DNA of 42,249 bases from Candidatus Levyibacteriota bacterium (GTDB lineage: Bacteria > Patescibacteriota > Microgenomatia > Levybacterales > UBA12049), in contig JACPGQ010000041.1 in NCBI GenBank assembly GCA_016188975.1, positions 1 through 42,249 on the forward strand, in the 5' to 3' direction. The notes under the pieces are model-generated. The model ran no database searches. It was not told the DNA's origin and saw only the letters and a list, made by a program, of their open reading frames with translations. Position numbers and translations under genes: made by a program. Numbering within the stretch: position 1 is the stretch's first letter; each line of letters starts with the position of its first letter. Positions 18,037 through 25,135 of this stretch are shown piece by piece.

Positions 18037-18281
18037 AACAAAACTCTACAAAATAAACTAATCTTCGGGTGGCAAACGTGGAGCGGAGTCCAGCTTGCTG
18101 GACGAGCTCGCCTGCTTGACAGGCGCGGACAAGATCTTATCATGCGCAGCTCGTTGAAGCTTTCCTTGATTAAAAAAATCTGTAACGCTTCACTAGAGCG
18201 AGCATGATGAGAGGGAAACGTTTGACAGGACCCGCAAGAGAGATGCAAGAGTGTGACGACCTCAGCAAAACTTAAACATAT
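18037..18281. other. Intergenic stretch with strong inverted repeats
   Basis: No gene seen. Three dyads follow each other: GTCCAGC/GCTGGAC (18088-18103), GCCTG-CTTGA-CAGGC (18110-18124), and a large one with ATCATGC (18139-18145) pairing GCATGAT (18202-18208), partly extended by AGCTC/GAGC. The density of dyads suggests a structured RNA or a mosaic of repeat elements; I recognise no known RNA family. Confidence 0.4.
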
Positions 18282-18311
18282 TTGCCATCCTCCTTTCTAT
18301 CATGCTATAGT
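18282..18311 (+). promoter_or_regulatory. Promoter of nadA
   Basis: TTGCCA at 18282-18287, 18-nt spacer ending in TGC, TATAGT at 18306-18311, and ATG 18322 ten bases later. The leader would be about 4 nt. This promoter excludes the upstream in-frame GTG at 18253 as a start. Confidence 0.7.
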
Positions 18312-18321
18312 TCATCAATCT

Positions 18322-19491
18322 ATGACCACGCAAAAACTTGCTCAAACATGGTACGAACGATTCTCAAAATACGCAGAAGATCTCTATCCTGGCCGATATA
18401 CAAAAGAGAAATGTTTAGAATTGGCAGAACAAGCGTTTGAGATAAAAAAACTTGCAAAAAAGAAACACTCAACCATCGTCTCCCACAACTATCTATTTCC
18501 AGAATTCCATGAGATCGCAGATTTTATCGGCGACTCACTAGGACTCAGCCTGAATGTTAAAAATAGCAATGCGAAGCGAGTGGACTTTGAGAGTGTGTTT
18601 TTTATGGGCGCGACGGCAAAGATCATCAATGGCAACAAAACACGGGTTTTTGTCCAAGATACACCGCAAGTTCTCGGATGTTCACTCGTTTTTGGGACAA
18701 GCTATGAGTGGCTTGAGGATTGGAAAAAAAGAAATCCAGATGGCCTTATGATCACCTACATCAATAGTGACGCATATACAAAATCACTCTGTGACTATGT
18801 TTCGACGTCAAGAAATACTGACAAGATAATTTTACGCGCGCTAAAAACAAATCCGGGAAAAAAGATTTTAGTGCTGCCAGACAAATTTTTAGGACACGTC
18901 ATGAAAGTACGTGCTCTTGAGTTAGCAGCGAAAGAAGGACTCAAAGTCGATCCCGACCTCATTGAGATTTACAATGTCAAAAAAGGCGAGTACTGGTCTT
19001 CGTGCTACGTCCACGAGCAAATAGGTCCCGATGCTTCAGAGATCGCCATGCTTGACCATCCGGATGCGGAGCTTATGATCCACCCTGAATGTGGCTGCGC
19101 AGCGTCGTGTCTTGTCAAATTACAAGAAGGAAAAATTCCACAAGATAAGGCATACTTTTTATCAACCGAGCAAATGATCGAACGGGCAAAAGTGACTCCT
19201 GCAAAAAAGATCTTAGTCGCGACAGAAAAAGGGATGATCTACAGACTGAGAAAGGAGATTCCTGACAAGGAATTTTTGCCAGTTTCTATGAAAGCAGTGT
19301 GTCGATTTATGAAAGCAAATACGTTTGAGAAGCTTCTCGCATCACTCAAAGAAGATAAATTAGAAATTGTTCTTTGCGACGACTGCTGCGATCCCAAAAA
19401 GCCTTTGCAAAATGAAAGAGAGGTCCACATCCAAAAATCAGTAGCCAAAAAAGCCCACCTCGGCATTGACCGAATGCTTTCAATCAATTGA
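18322..19491 (+). CDS. nadA: Quinolinate synthase
   Basis: 389 residues. It condenses iminoaspartate with dihydroxyacetone phosphate to quinolinate for NAD synthesis. The three conserved cysteines for the 4Fe-4S cluster are visible: Cys120 (GCSLV), Cys257 (HPEC) and Cys327 (VCRFMKANT). Other family motifs are SHNYLFPEFHEIADFIGDS and LPDKFLG. A C-terminal Cys pair (DDCC) is also present. Start ATG 18322 is set by the promoter. nadC lies 1.8 kb away on the other strand; no L-aspartate oxidase (nadB) is in the window. Confidence 0.93.
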   Translation: MTTQKLAQTWYERFSKYAEDLYPGRYTKEKCLELAEQAFEIKKLAKKKHSTIVSHNYLFPEFHEIADFIGDSLGLSLNVKNSNAKRVDFESVFFMGATAKIINGNKTRVFVQDTPQVLGCSLVFGTSYEWLEDWKKRNPDGLMITYINSDAYTKSLCDYVSTSRNTDKIILRALKTNPGKKILVLPDKFLGHVMKVRALELAAKEGLKVDPDLIEIYNVKKGEYWSSCYVHEQIGPDASEIAMLDHPDAELMIHPECGCAASCLVKLQEGKIPQDKAYFLSTEQMIERAKVTPAKKILVATEKGMIYRLRKEIPDKEFLPVSMKAVCRFMKANTFEKLLASLKEDKLEIVLCDDCCDPKKPLQNEREVHIQKSVAKKAHLGIDRMLSIN

Positions 19492-20318
19492 TGAACCGCA
19501 AAATCCTTACAACTAAGAATTCTAGCAAAAGATTTCTTCAACGTCGCGATTACTCACTCTATTATGAAGTCACCGGAAAAGGTCCTGCTATAATTTTCAT
19601 CCACGGACTTGGAGGAAACTTTCTCTCATGGTGGCAACAGATTCCCTACTTTGCAAATCATTTCACATGTGTTACTTTTTCCCAAAGGGGATTCTTCCTA
19701 TCGACAAAAGGAGTTAAAGAACTTGATCCATCAACGCTTGCTGCCGACCTTGCATTCTTAATCGAATCGTTGAGGCTTCCTCAAGTAAGCATTATCGCTC
19801 AATCAATGGGCGGTATCTCAGGACTTGAATATACTCTTCAAAATCCATCAAGGGTAATGGGGTTGATAATGGCAGGAAGTATTGGTTCATTTTATGATCC
19901 AAAGCTTAAATTATTATTCGAAAACATCGATAAAAAAAGAGATGCGCTCATTAAACGAGGTGTTCATCCCGCAGCTGGAGAAAGAATGGCAAACGAAAAC
20001 CCCCCGCTACATTTTCTCTATCAAAAAATAGACGCATTAAATAGTCGTAATGATAAAAAGCTGCTCAGAAGAAAAATAATTTCGTTTCAATTCAAAAAAA
20101 TAGTTCCTGAGGAATTATCGAGGATTGCAACTCCAATTTTCTGCATCAGCGGAGAAGAAGATATTGTAACGCCAACCCAGGCAGTCAAGCTTTTTGCATC
20201 TTTTCTACCAAATACTAAACTGCGAATAATCAAAAAAGCAGGGCATTCTGTTTATTTTGAAAAACCAGAAATCTTCAACCGGCTTGTTGGGAAAATTTTA
20301 TTAAACGATTTTCAATAA
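19491..20318 (+). CDS. Alpha/beta-fold hydrolase
   Basis: 275 residues. HGLGG lies near residue 33, the nucleophile elbow AQSMGG near residue 97, the acid in SGEEDIVTP near residue 222, and the His in AGHSVYF near residue 251, so all catalytic parts are present. The ATG at 19491 overlaps the nadA stop (TGATG), implying co-translation. The last six codons overlap, on the other strand, a decayed nadC tail (20301-20369). It resembles BioH/PcaD-type esterases; the substrate is unknown. Confidence 0.83.
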   Translation: MNRKILTTKNSSKRFLQRRDYSLYYEVTGKGPAIIFIHGLGGNFLSWWQQIPYFANHFTCVTFSQRGFFLSTKGVKELDPSTLAADLAFLIESLRLPQVSIIAQSMGGISGLEYTLQNPSRVMGLIMAGSIGSFYDPKLKLLFENIDKKRDALIKRGVHPAAGERMANENPPLHFLYQKIDALNSRNDKKLLRRKIISFQFKKIVPEELSRIATPIFCISGEEDIVTPTQAVKLFASFLPNTKLRIIKKAGHSVYFEKPEIFNRLVGKILLNDFQ

Positions 20319-20369
20319 TAAATCTGCTGCTTTTAGTGGGTGGGTGAGAACGCAGATTGAGATTAGTCT
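20301..20369 (-). pseudogene. Decayed copy of the nadC 3' end
   Basis: Read on the minus strand, this gives LISICVLTHPLKAADLLLKIV and a stop. It aligns without gaps to the true NadC end (VISIGALTHSPKAVDLSMDVY, stop at the same place). By hand, 38 of the 51 bases of the 17 aligned codons match and 10 of 17 residues are identical. It directly follows the stop codon of the retropepsin-like gene. The cassette 20370-20976 is thus flanked by the real nadC tail on one side and this relic on the other. Confidence 0.7.
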
Positions 20370-20786
20370 TCAGTTGTCTAAATTATAGGTAATCTCAATT
20401 TCTTTATTCTCTAGATCGAATGTTATTCTGTGATGGTCGAAAAAGCCTAACTGGCCAAGAATAACTGGCGTTTCGTGTGGAAGCTCGTCTGAAATATAGA
20501 AAGAACAATCATAATGTCTACCTCCCACATGGAGTGTCAGTGCTTCTAAAAACGTATGAAGCTTGCTCCTATTTGCTGTAGTAAAGACTTTTCTTTCTTT
20601 ATTCTTTCTACTTACTTGAAGGAAGACTGCAATGCTCTTTGAACAGAAACAAACATCTGATCCTGAATCTATCAATGCAGTAATTGGTGCTGGCGTTATT
20701 CTATGAGTCTTTTTGTATCCAATGGCTACAGGGATCCACGGTTTATAAACTTTGCTTTGCGGAATGTAATAAGGGTATTTACGCAC
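20370..20786 (-). CDS. Retropepsin-like aspartic protease domain protein
   Basis: 138 residues. ALIDSGSDVCF near residues 37-47 is the D-S/T-G catalytic motif of retropepsin-like (clan AA) proteases. The C-terminal part, VILGQLGFFDHHRITFDLENKEI, matches the conserved ILG...F strand of this family. Such single domains work as dimers. It overlaps the upstream DUF5678-like gene by 8 bp. No signal peptide is seen, so it should be cytoplasmic. Whether it is active cannot be told. Confidence 0.75.
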   Translation of the reverse strand: MRKYPYYIPQSKVYKPWIPVAIGYKKTHRITPAPITALIDSGSDVCFCSKSIAVFLQVSRKNKERKVFTTANRSKLHTFLEALTLHVGGRHYDCSFYISDELPHETPVILGQLGFFDHHRITFDLENKEIEITYNLDN

Positions 20787-20976
20787 GTAAAGACGTTATG
20801 AAACCAAAGTAGTTTTTCGACGCAGGCACCAACAAGATATTTTTTAAGCCTTTAATTTTTTCGGAAAGTAATTCTAAGCTCTCCGCGTGCGCAACTACTT
20901 TTCTATTTTTTTTATTAATAGCCACCCAACCAGTTGAGTACGACTTAAGAGCAGATCGTAAATCTATTGCTTTCAT
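20779..20976 (-). CDS. DUF5678-like small protein
   Basis: 65 residues with the pattern GWVAINKKNRKVVAHAESLELLSEKI, close to the DUF5678 pattern (W-V-A then a V-A-hydrophilic turn and a helix). From memory, small proteins of this kind are often encoded next to retropepsin-like proteases, as here, where the genes overlap by 8 bp. The pair may act together, for example as partner and protease; the function is unknown. Confidence 0.6.
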   Translation of the reverse strand: MKAIDLRSALKSYSTGWVAINKKNRKVVAHAESLELLSEKIKGLKNILLVPASKNYFGFITSLRA

Positions 20977-20985
20977 AGCATATGT

Positions 20986-21013
20986 AGTATACCACTCAAT
21001 AAACGTTTTGCAA
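20986..21013 (-). promoter_or_regulatory. Promoter of the DUF5678/retropepsin pair
   Basis: On the minus strand: TTGCAA (21008-21013), 16-nt spacer, TATACT (20986-20991), 9 nt, ATG 20976. The cassette has its own promoter. Confidence 0.6.
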
Positions 21014-21063
21014 AATTTTGCATTGGTAAGAACTCAGAGTTACTGACAAAACTGTATCAACAT

Positions 21064-21165
21064 TGTCATGCTGAATTTACTGTGTCCTTCCGAAGTTTTA
21101 ACGAAGGAGGATTTCAGCATCTCTTTAGACTTGCAATAAGATCCTGAATCAAGTTCAGGATGACA
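21064..21165. repeat. Palindromic dispersed repeat, GTCATnCTGA type
   Basis: Ends TGTCATGCTGAA and TTCAGGATGACA are inverted with one mismatch. Inside are ATGCTGAA...TTCAGCAT, CCTTC...GAAGG and ATCCTGAA-TCAAG-TTCAGGAT hairpins. It lies between nadC and the DUF5678 gene; the rest of 21014-21277 shows no gene. Confidence 0.75.
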
Positions 21166-21277
21166 CTGTGTCAGGAAACGTGAGATATTACTTGCATTGA
21201 TCAAATGTTGACAATAAATTGAATCTCTAAAGTAAACTCCTATTGCTCTTCTCCAGGTCCAAAAGGGAAAGTTTCTT

Positions 21278-22294
21278 TTAATAAACATCCATTGATAAAT
21301 CTACGGCTTTAGGGGAGTGGGTGAGGGCACCGATTGAGATGACATCAACTCCCGTTTTGGCAAAATCCTTAATGTTTTCCAATGTAATTCCTCCAGATGC
21401 TTCGAAGAAAACCATCCCACCCTTGTCATGATGAACTTGATTCAGCATCTTCTTAGATCCTGAAATAAATTCAGGATGACGAATTGCCTGAATCACCTTC
21501 CTTGCTCTCTCCGGCGTAAAGTTGTCCAGCATAATAACAAATGGATTCTTCAGATTTCTTTTTCTCCAAGTATCAACAGCTGCATAAGCTGCTTCATCCG
21601 ATTTTACTTCTACTTCGATTACGATCGATTCATCGGCAATATCAGCGTGTTCTATTGCATATGAGATTGCTTCTCCTTCAGTTCGCAATGATCGCGTCAA
21701 ACGCGACTGCTGCAAAAGAGCTAGATGATTATCCTTTAATAAAATTCCGTCTCGAAGATTAAGCCTATGTGTTACTCCACCAGCAACAGCGACAGATTTC
21801 TTATCAAGATGCATCCAGGGAGTTTTGCGGGTAGCAGCAATCAGTGGGGGATTGATCATATGAAGTTTTTTAATCGTTGCAACGTATTTTGCAGTCTCTG
21901 TAGCAATACCTGACATCCTTTGTAAAATATTAAGAAGTGCTCGTTCATATGAAAGAATATCCTTGGCAGTTCCCCGAAGAGACAGAAGTTTTTCTTCTGA
22001 TTTTAGAGCATTGCCATCTGAGGTAAAAGCGCGGGGAGTAAGTTTTGTATGCTTTTTCGTGAGATAGACTACTTCTTCAAGACCACCAACAACACAGGCT
22101 GTTTTTGCACTAATGACTCCTTTTTTTGTACGTGAGGATATCTCCTCTGCGAGGAATATTTTAACAGTACTTTCATCTCCAATATGATCGTTTCGAGTAA
22201 GAAAGACAAACAATTCATCAAGAATACGTTGATACGACTGGTTGGTAGAAGTCAAGAGGTGCTTCTTCTGAAAATGAGACATGAGTGAATCCAT
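21278..22294 (-). CDS. nadC: Nicotinate-nucleotide pyrophosphorylase with in-frame repeat insertion
   Basis: 338 residues; it converts quinolinate and PRPP to nicotinate mononucleotide. Family motifs seen are ERALLNILQRMSGIAT, AATRKTPWMHLDKKSVAVAGG, HRLNLRDGILLKDNH, the EVEVKS strand, MLDNFTPE, FEASGGITLENI and GVDVISIGALTHSPKAVDLS. The protein is 40-60 residues longer than usual. About 20 of these (residues 272-290, beginning RHPEFISGS) are a translated palindromic repeat inserted before the FEASGG strand, with frame and active-site residues kept. Start ATG 22294 is 7 nt after an extended -10 box. Confidence 0.92.
   Translation of the reverse strand: MDSLMSHFQKKHLLTSTNQSYQRILDELFVFLTRNDHIGDESTVKIFLAEEISSRTKKGVISAKTACVVGGLEEVVYLTKKHTKLTPRAFTSDGNALKSEEKLLSLRGTAKDILSYERALLNILQRMSGIATETAKYVATIKKLHMINPPLIAATRKTPWMHLDKKSVAVAGGVTHRLNLRDGILLKDNHLALLQQSRLTRSLRTEGEAISYAIEHADIADESIVIEVEVKSDEAAYAAVDTWRKRNLKNPFVIMLDNFTPERARKVIQAIRHPEFISGSKKMLNQVHHDKGGMVFFEASGGITLENIKDFAKTGVDVISIGALTHSPKAVDLSMDVY
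21424..21480. repeat. 57-bp palindromic repeat inside nadC
   Basis: From TGTCATGATGAA to TTCAGGATGAC. It shares GATCCTGAA...TTCAGGATGAC with the intergenic copy at 21064-21165 only 260 bp away. Its length is 19 codons, so the nadC frame is kept. Confidence 0.8.
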
Positions 22295-22301
22295 ACCGCT
22301 G

Positions 22302-22310
22302 ATTAAAGCA
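22302..22310 (-). promoter_or_regulatory. Extended -10 of nadC
   Basis: Minus strand TGC-TTTAAT, then 7 nt to ATG 22294: a leaderless start. The -35 is unclear. Confidence 0.5.
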
Positions 22311-22333
22311 GAAGGAGAGTAGAAAGGAAAGCA

Positions 22334-22411
22334 CTAGATGCGATAGCCGGTCTCACCGTGCACTGCAAGATCAAGACCCAGTTCCTCTTCTTTCCTCGTC
22401 GTCAATTTCAT
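22334..22411 (-). CDS. 25-residue ORF resembling the C-terminal tail of Amt ammonium transporters
   Basis: ATG at 22411, two bases after the glnA stop, to TAG at 22334. It encodes 25 residues containing KEEELGLDLAVHGETGY. This closely resembles the cytoplasmic end of AmtB-type transporters (E. coli AmtB ends ...REGLDVNSHGENAY from memory), the part that meets the PII protein GlnK. No membrane part of a transporter is present. It is either the last scrap of a lost amt gene beside glnA or a free-standing tail peptide translated with glnA. Sequence likeness is clear; function is inference. Confidence 0.55.
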   Translation of the reverse strand: MKLTTRKEEELGLDLAVHGETGYRI

Positions 22412-22413
22412 AG

Positions 22414-23862
22414 CTAGAAGGTGTTCCAGAAAACCTGGTTCGTGACTTCATGATGGTAGATAATTTCAGATGCCTTCACGCGCGATCCCAACTCACGAGG
22501 ACTTCGATCCGCTGCTTGCTCTTTCCAAAACACGTACTTCTCTTTATTTGCAGCTCCTAGGATCTTTGCCATAAACTCACTTCCTTTGTAGATACGAATG
22601 GCATCATTAATATTGCCGGGTAAAAAACGAACCCGATCACGCTTGTCTGCATCTTTCTTAAGAGGCGTCCCTTCAAGTCCTGTTTTAAGAATCGTGTAGA
22701 GGACGAGGTAAGGATTTGAGTCAGGAGCAACTGCACGTACCTCAATACGTGCTGAGCGCTCATTGCCTACAGGGATTCGGATCATTGCGCCTCGATCGAT
22801 GGGAGAAACTTTTATCTGGTTTGGCGCTTCAAAGTGTGGATCTAGCCGACGGTAGGCGTTGACACTTGATGAGAAAACAAGGCATGTTTCCGATGCGTGG
22901 TTTAAAAGTCGCGTAATAAAACCCCAGGCTATTGGTGAGAGATCTCCATTGCCACCTTTTTTATAGAAAATGTTCTTGCCATTTTTTGCGAGTGAAAAAT
23001 TTACGTGCATACCACTCCCATTGATATTGGCGATCGGCTTTGGGATAAATGTGGCGGACATACCCATGTTGTTTGCGACTTGTCGACACACAAGTTTGTA
23101 AAGTTGTATTTGATCTGCAGCACGAAGCGCGTCAGTATAGGAAAAATTGAGCTCAAACTGCGAGGGCGCAACTTCTGGGTGATCTTTCTCATTTTTATAC
23201 CCCATCGCTCGCTGCGCCTCAGCTGATGCATCAATGAACCGCTTGAGTCTATCAAGTGGCAATGCATGATAATACCCTCCGGCTGAGATGAGCTTAAAAC
23301 CTCCGTTTGCATCGTATTGTAACTCAGCATCCACACTATCCACTAAAAATCCTTCAATCTCAGCCGAAGCATATGCGGTAAATCCTTGTTTTCTTTTCAG
23401 TTGCTTAAGGTACTGCTTGAGCATTCCCCTAAAATCTGACTCATATGGAGTTTTATCCCTATTCATGACGTCGGCGAACATGATGACTTTCCCAGGACCA
23501 AAGACATCTGCAGGAAGCCAGAAAAACGACGTCCAGTCAACGTCAAGACGAAGATCTGATTCCTGCTGCGCGGTAAACCCACGGATCGATGAGCCATCGA
23601 ATGTCAAGTTGTCTGCATTCTCGAGGAGAAACTTCTTATCATAATCCAGCATGTGCAGTCTACCCTCAATGTTGGAGAAACACAGCGTAACCGCTTTAAT
23701 ACGCTTCTCTTTCTTCAGGTATGCCCGATATTCTGCTTCTTGCTCCGGAGCAGTAACACCATCACGCTTGTCTTTGGCTTTGAGGTTGAGCTCTTCTAAT
23801 TCATCATAAGGAATTTCGAGGAAGTTTTTAAGATTATTTAATGAGGAAATAGGATTATTCAT
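22414..23862 (-). CDS. glnA: Glutamine synthetase, type I
   Basis: 482 residues; makes glutamine from glutamate, ammonia and ATP. Family motifs in order: FDGSSIRGF near residue 90, the metal-binding AEIEGF, NEKDHPEVAPSQFELNF, NINGSGMHVNFSL, and FEAPNQIKVSPIDRGAMIRIPVGNERSARIEVRAVAPDSNPYL with the catalytic Arg residues. I see no adenylylation-loop NLYDLPPEE, so it is not of the E. coli GSI-beta kind. It has its own promoter with a palindrome on the -10, and is followed within 2 bp by the Amt-tail-like ORF. Confidence 0.93.
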   Translation of the reverse strand: MNNPISSLNNLKNFLEIPYDELEELNLKAKDKRDGVTAPEQEAEYRAYLKKEKRIKAVTLCFSNIEGRLHMLDYDKKFLLENADNLTFDGSSIRGFTAQQESDLRLDVDWTSFFWLPADVFGPGKVIMFADVMNRDKTPYESDFRGMLKQYLKQLKRKQGFTAYASAEIEGFLVDSVDAELQYDANGGFKLISAGGYYHALPLDRLKRFIDASAEAQRAMGYKNEKDHPEVAPSQFELNFSYTDALRAADQIQLYKLVCRQVANNMGMSATFIPKPIANINGSGMHVNFSLAKNGKNIFYKKGGNGDLSPIAWGFITRLLNHASETCLVFSSSVNAYRRLDPHFEAPNQIKVSPIDRGAMIRIPVGNERSARIEVRAVAPDSNPYLVLYTILKTGLEGTPLKKDADKRDRVRFLPGNINDAIRIYKGSEFMAKILGAANKEKYVFWKEQAADRSPRELGSRVKASEIIYHHEVTNQVFWNTF

Positions 23863-23893
23863 TAAGAATTTAAGTTAAATAGTTATCTTCCGA

Positions 23894-23926
23894 TGCTAAA
23901 TTAGCACCACTTAAGGATCTTGTCAA
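23894..23926 (-). promoter_or_regulatory. glnA promoter with palindromic operator candidate
   Basis: Minus strand: TTGACA (23921-23926), 17-nt spacer ending in TGC, TAATTT (23898-23903). A 13-bp perfect palindrome TGCTAAATTAGCA (23894-23906) covers the -10, a natural place for a repressor. The leader is about 29 nt, unlike the leaderless genes nearby. Confidence 0.65.
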
Positions 23927-23962
23927 TAGGGGAATCGAGTAACCAGCTCATCTACAAGAAAA

Positions 23963-25123
23963 CTATCGAGAGGTGGACTGATGGGATGGAGAAGGTGTAG
24001 GCGTTTTGCAACCAGTACCTTTTATTTCACATGCAACAAAAGCGTGAATCTCACTATAATCATCACTTCCCGCACTTGGAATAATCACCCATTGCCCGCG
24101 ATATTCACTACTCACCGGAGGATTTATCAGAAGACCGGGCCGCTCTGTATCTCCAAAATCAAGTATTGCTGAGGATATTTTTGCGTCTTCCATTTTTTGC
24201 GCTAGTTTTATGAAATCATCGTACTCATTTTGAGCGATATCAGTATCAATACTGTCTTTAAATACATCAACCAAGCTGACGACTTTCACGGGATTGAGGA
24301 TCGTTCCGACTGAGAACAGTTTGTCTTTAAATGCCTGGATAACTTTCTCTTGCCGCTTACTCCTCGCAAAATCAGACCCTTCCGGACTAAGGGCGTGCCG
24401 TGACCTAACAAATTTGAGAGCAGTTATTCCGTCCATATGCTGGAGTCCTGGATCAATGTGTAGATGTTCATAGCGACAAGGAAACGCTTCTGATTCAGTG
24501 GCGCTACTCGTCGCAATTTGCGCAGACAGACTTGCTATCTCATCCTCACTGCGGCCACACGCATCATCTTCTTTTCCCGAAATCGGATAGGCATAATCAT
24601 CAAGCGTCCGCTCAACAGTAATATCTAATCCTCCCATCATGTCAACTGCTTTTACAAATCCATCAAAATCAATTCTGATGCCGTAATCGATTGGCTGATC
24701 GAGAATTTTTGAGACAACTGCCTTTGCGAGCTTGAGTCCTCCGCCTTCTTCTTTGTCTTGACCTGTCGCGTAAGCTGAATTGACCTTAGCCTGAAGATCC
24801 GAAACCCACAAGTCACGTGGTATTGAGACGAGTGTCACTTTTTTTGCCTTTGGATCGATACTTGCAAAAATAATCGTATCAGTAAGATTTGGACCTTCGT
24901 GCATTCCTCCCCCTATTCCAAGAAGAAGAATACTAACTCTTTCATCGGTTTTTTTTAAAGTAATATTTTTGTTCATCAGGGTTTGGGCACCAACAGACCC
25001 AAGCGTCAGAAGAAGCGGCACGACTTTTATCCCAACAAGAAGAGCAAAGACGATTAGCATGATATACAACAACTGCTTTCGCTGCTTCGAAGAAGTAGTA
25101 TTTTGGTGAAGTCGTGATCTCAT
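23963..25123 (-). CDS. LytR-CpsA-Psr (LCP) family protein
   Basis: 386 residues. An N-terminal membrane helix (about residues 18-40) is followed by an extracytoplasmic LCP domain: ILLLGIGGG, TDTIIFASIDPKAKKVTLVSIPRDLWV (with the conserved Arg-Asp), IDFDGFVKAVDMMGGLDI and GLQHMDGITALKFVRSRH. LCP enzymes attach lipid-linked glycopolymers to the cell wall. A poorly conserved Ser/Ala/Glu-rich loop is present near residues 195-215, and the tail is Thr/Pro/Ser-rich. It follows tpiA by 12 bp and is probably co-transcribed. Confidence 0.88.
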   Translation of the reverse strand: MRSRLHQNTTSSKQRKQLLYIMLIVFALLVGIKVVPLLLTLGSVGAQTLMNKNITLKKTDERVSILLLGIGGGMHEGPNLTDTIIFASIDPKAKKVTLVSIPRDLWVSDLQAKVNSAYATGQDKEEGGGLKLAKAVVSKILDQPIDYGIRIDFDGFVKAVDMMGGLDITVERTLDDYAYPISGKEDDACGRSEDEIASLSAQIATSSATESEAFPCRYEHLHIDPGLQHMDGITALKFVRSRHALSPEGSDFARSKRQEKVIQAFKDKLFSVGTILNPVKVVSLVDVFKDSIDTDIAQNEYDDFIKLAQKMEDAKISSAILDFGDTERPGLLINPPVSSEYRGQWVIIPSAGSDDYSEIHAFVACEIKGTGCKTPTPSPSHQSTSR

Positions 25124-25135
25124 GTAGCGCTAGTC

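Noticed and set aside
20370-20976. Classical toxin-antitoxin pair
   Set aside because: Size and overlap fit, but the proteins match a retropepsin-like protease and a DUF5678-like protein, not a known toxin or antitoxin family.
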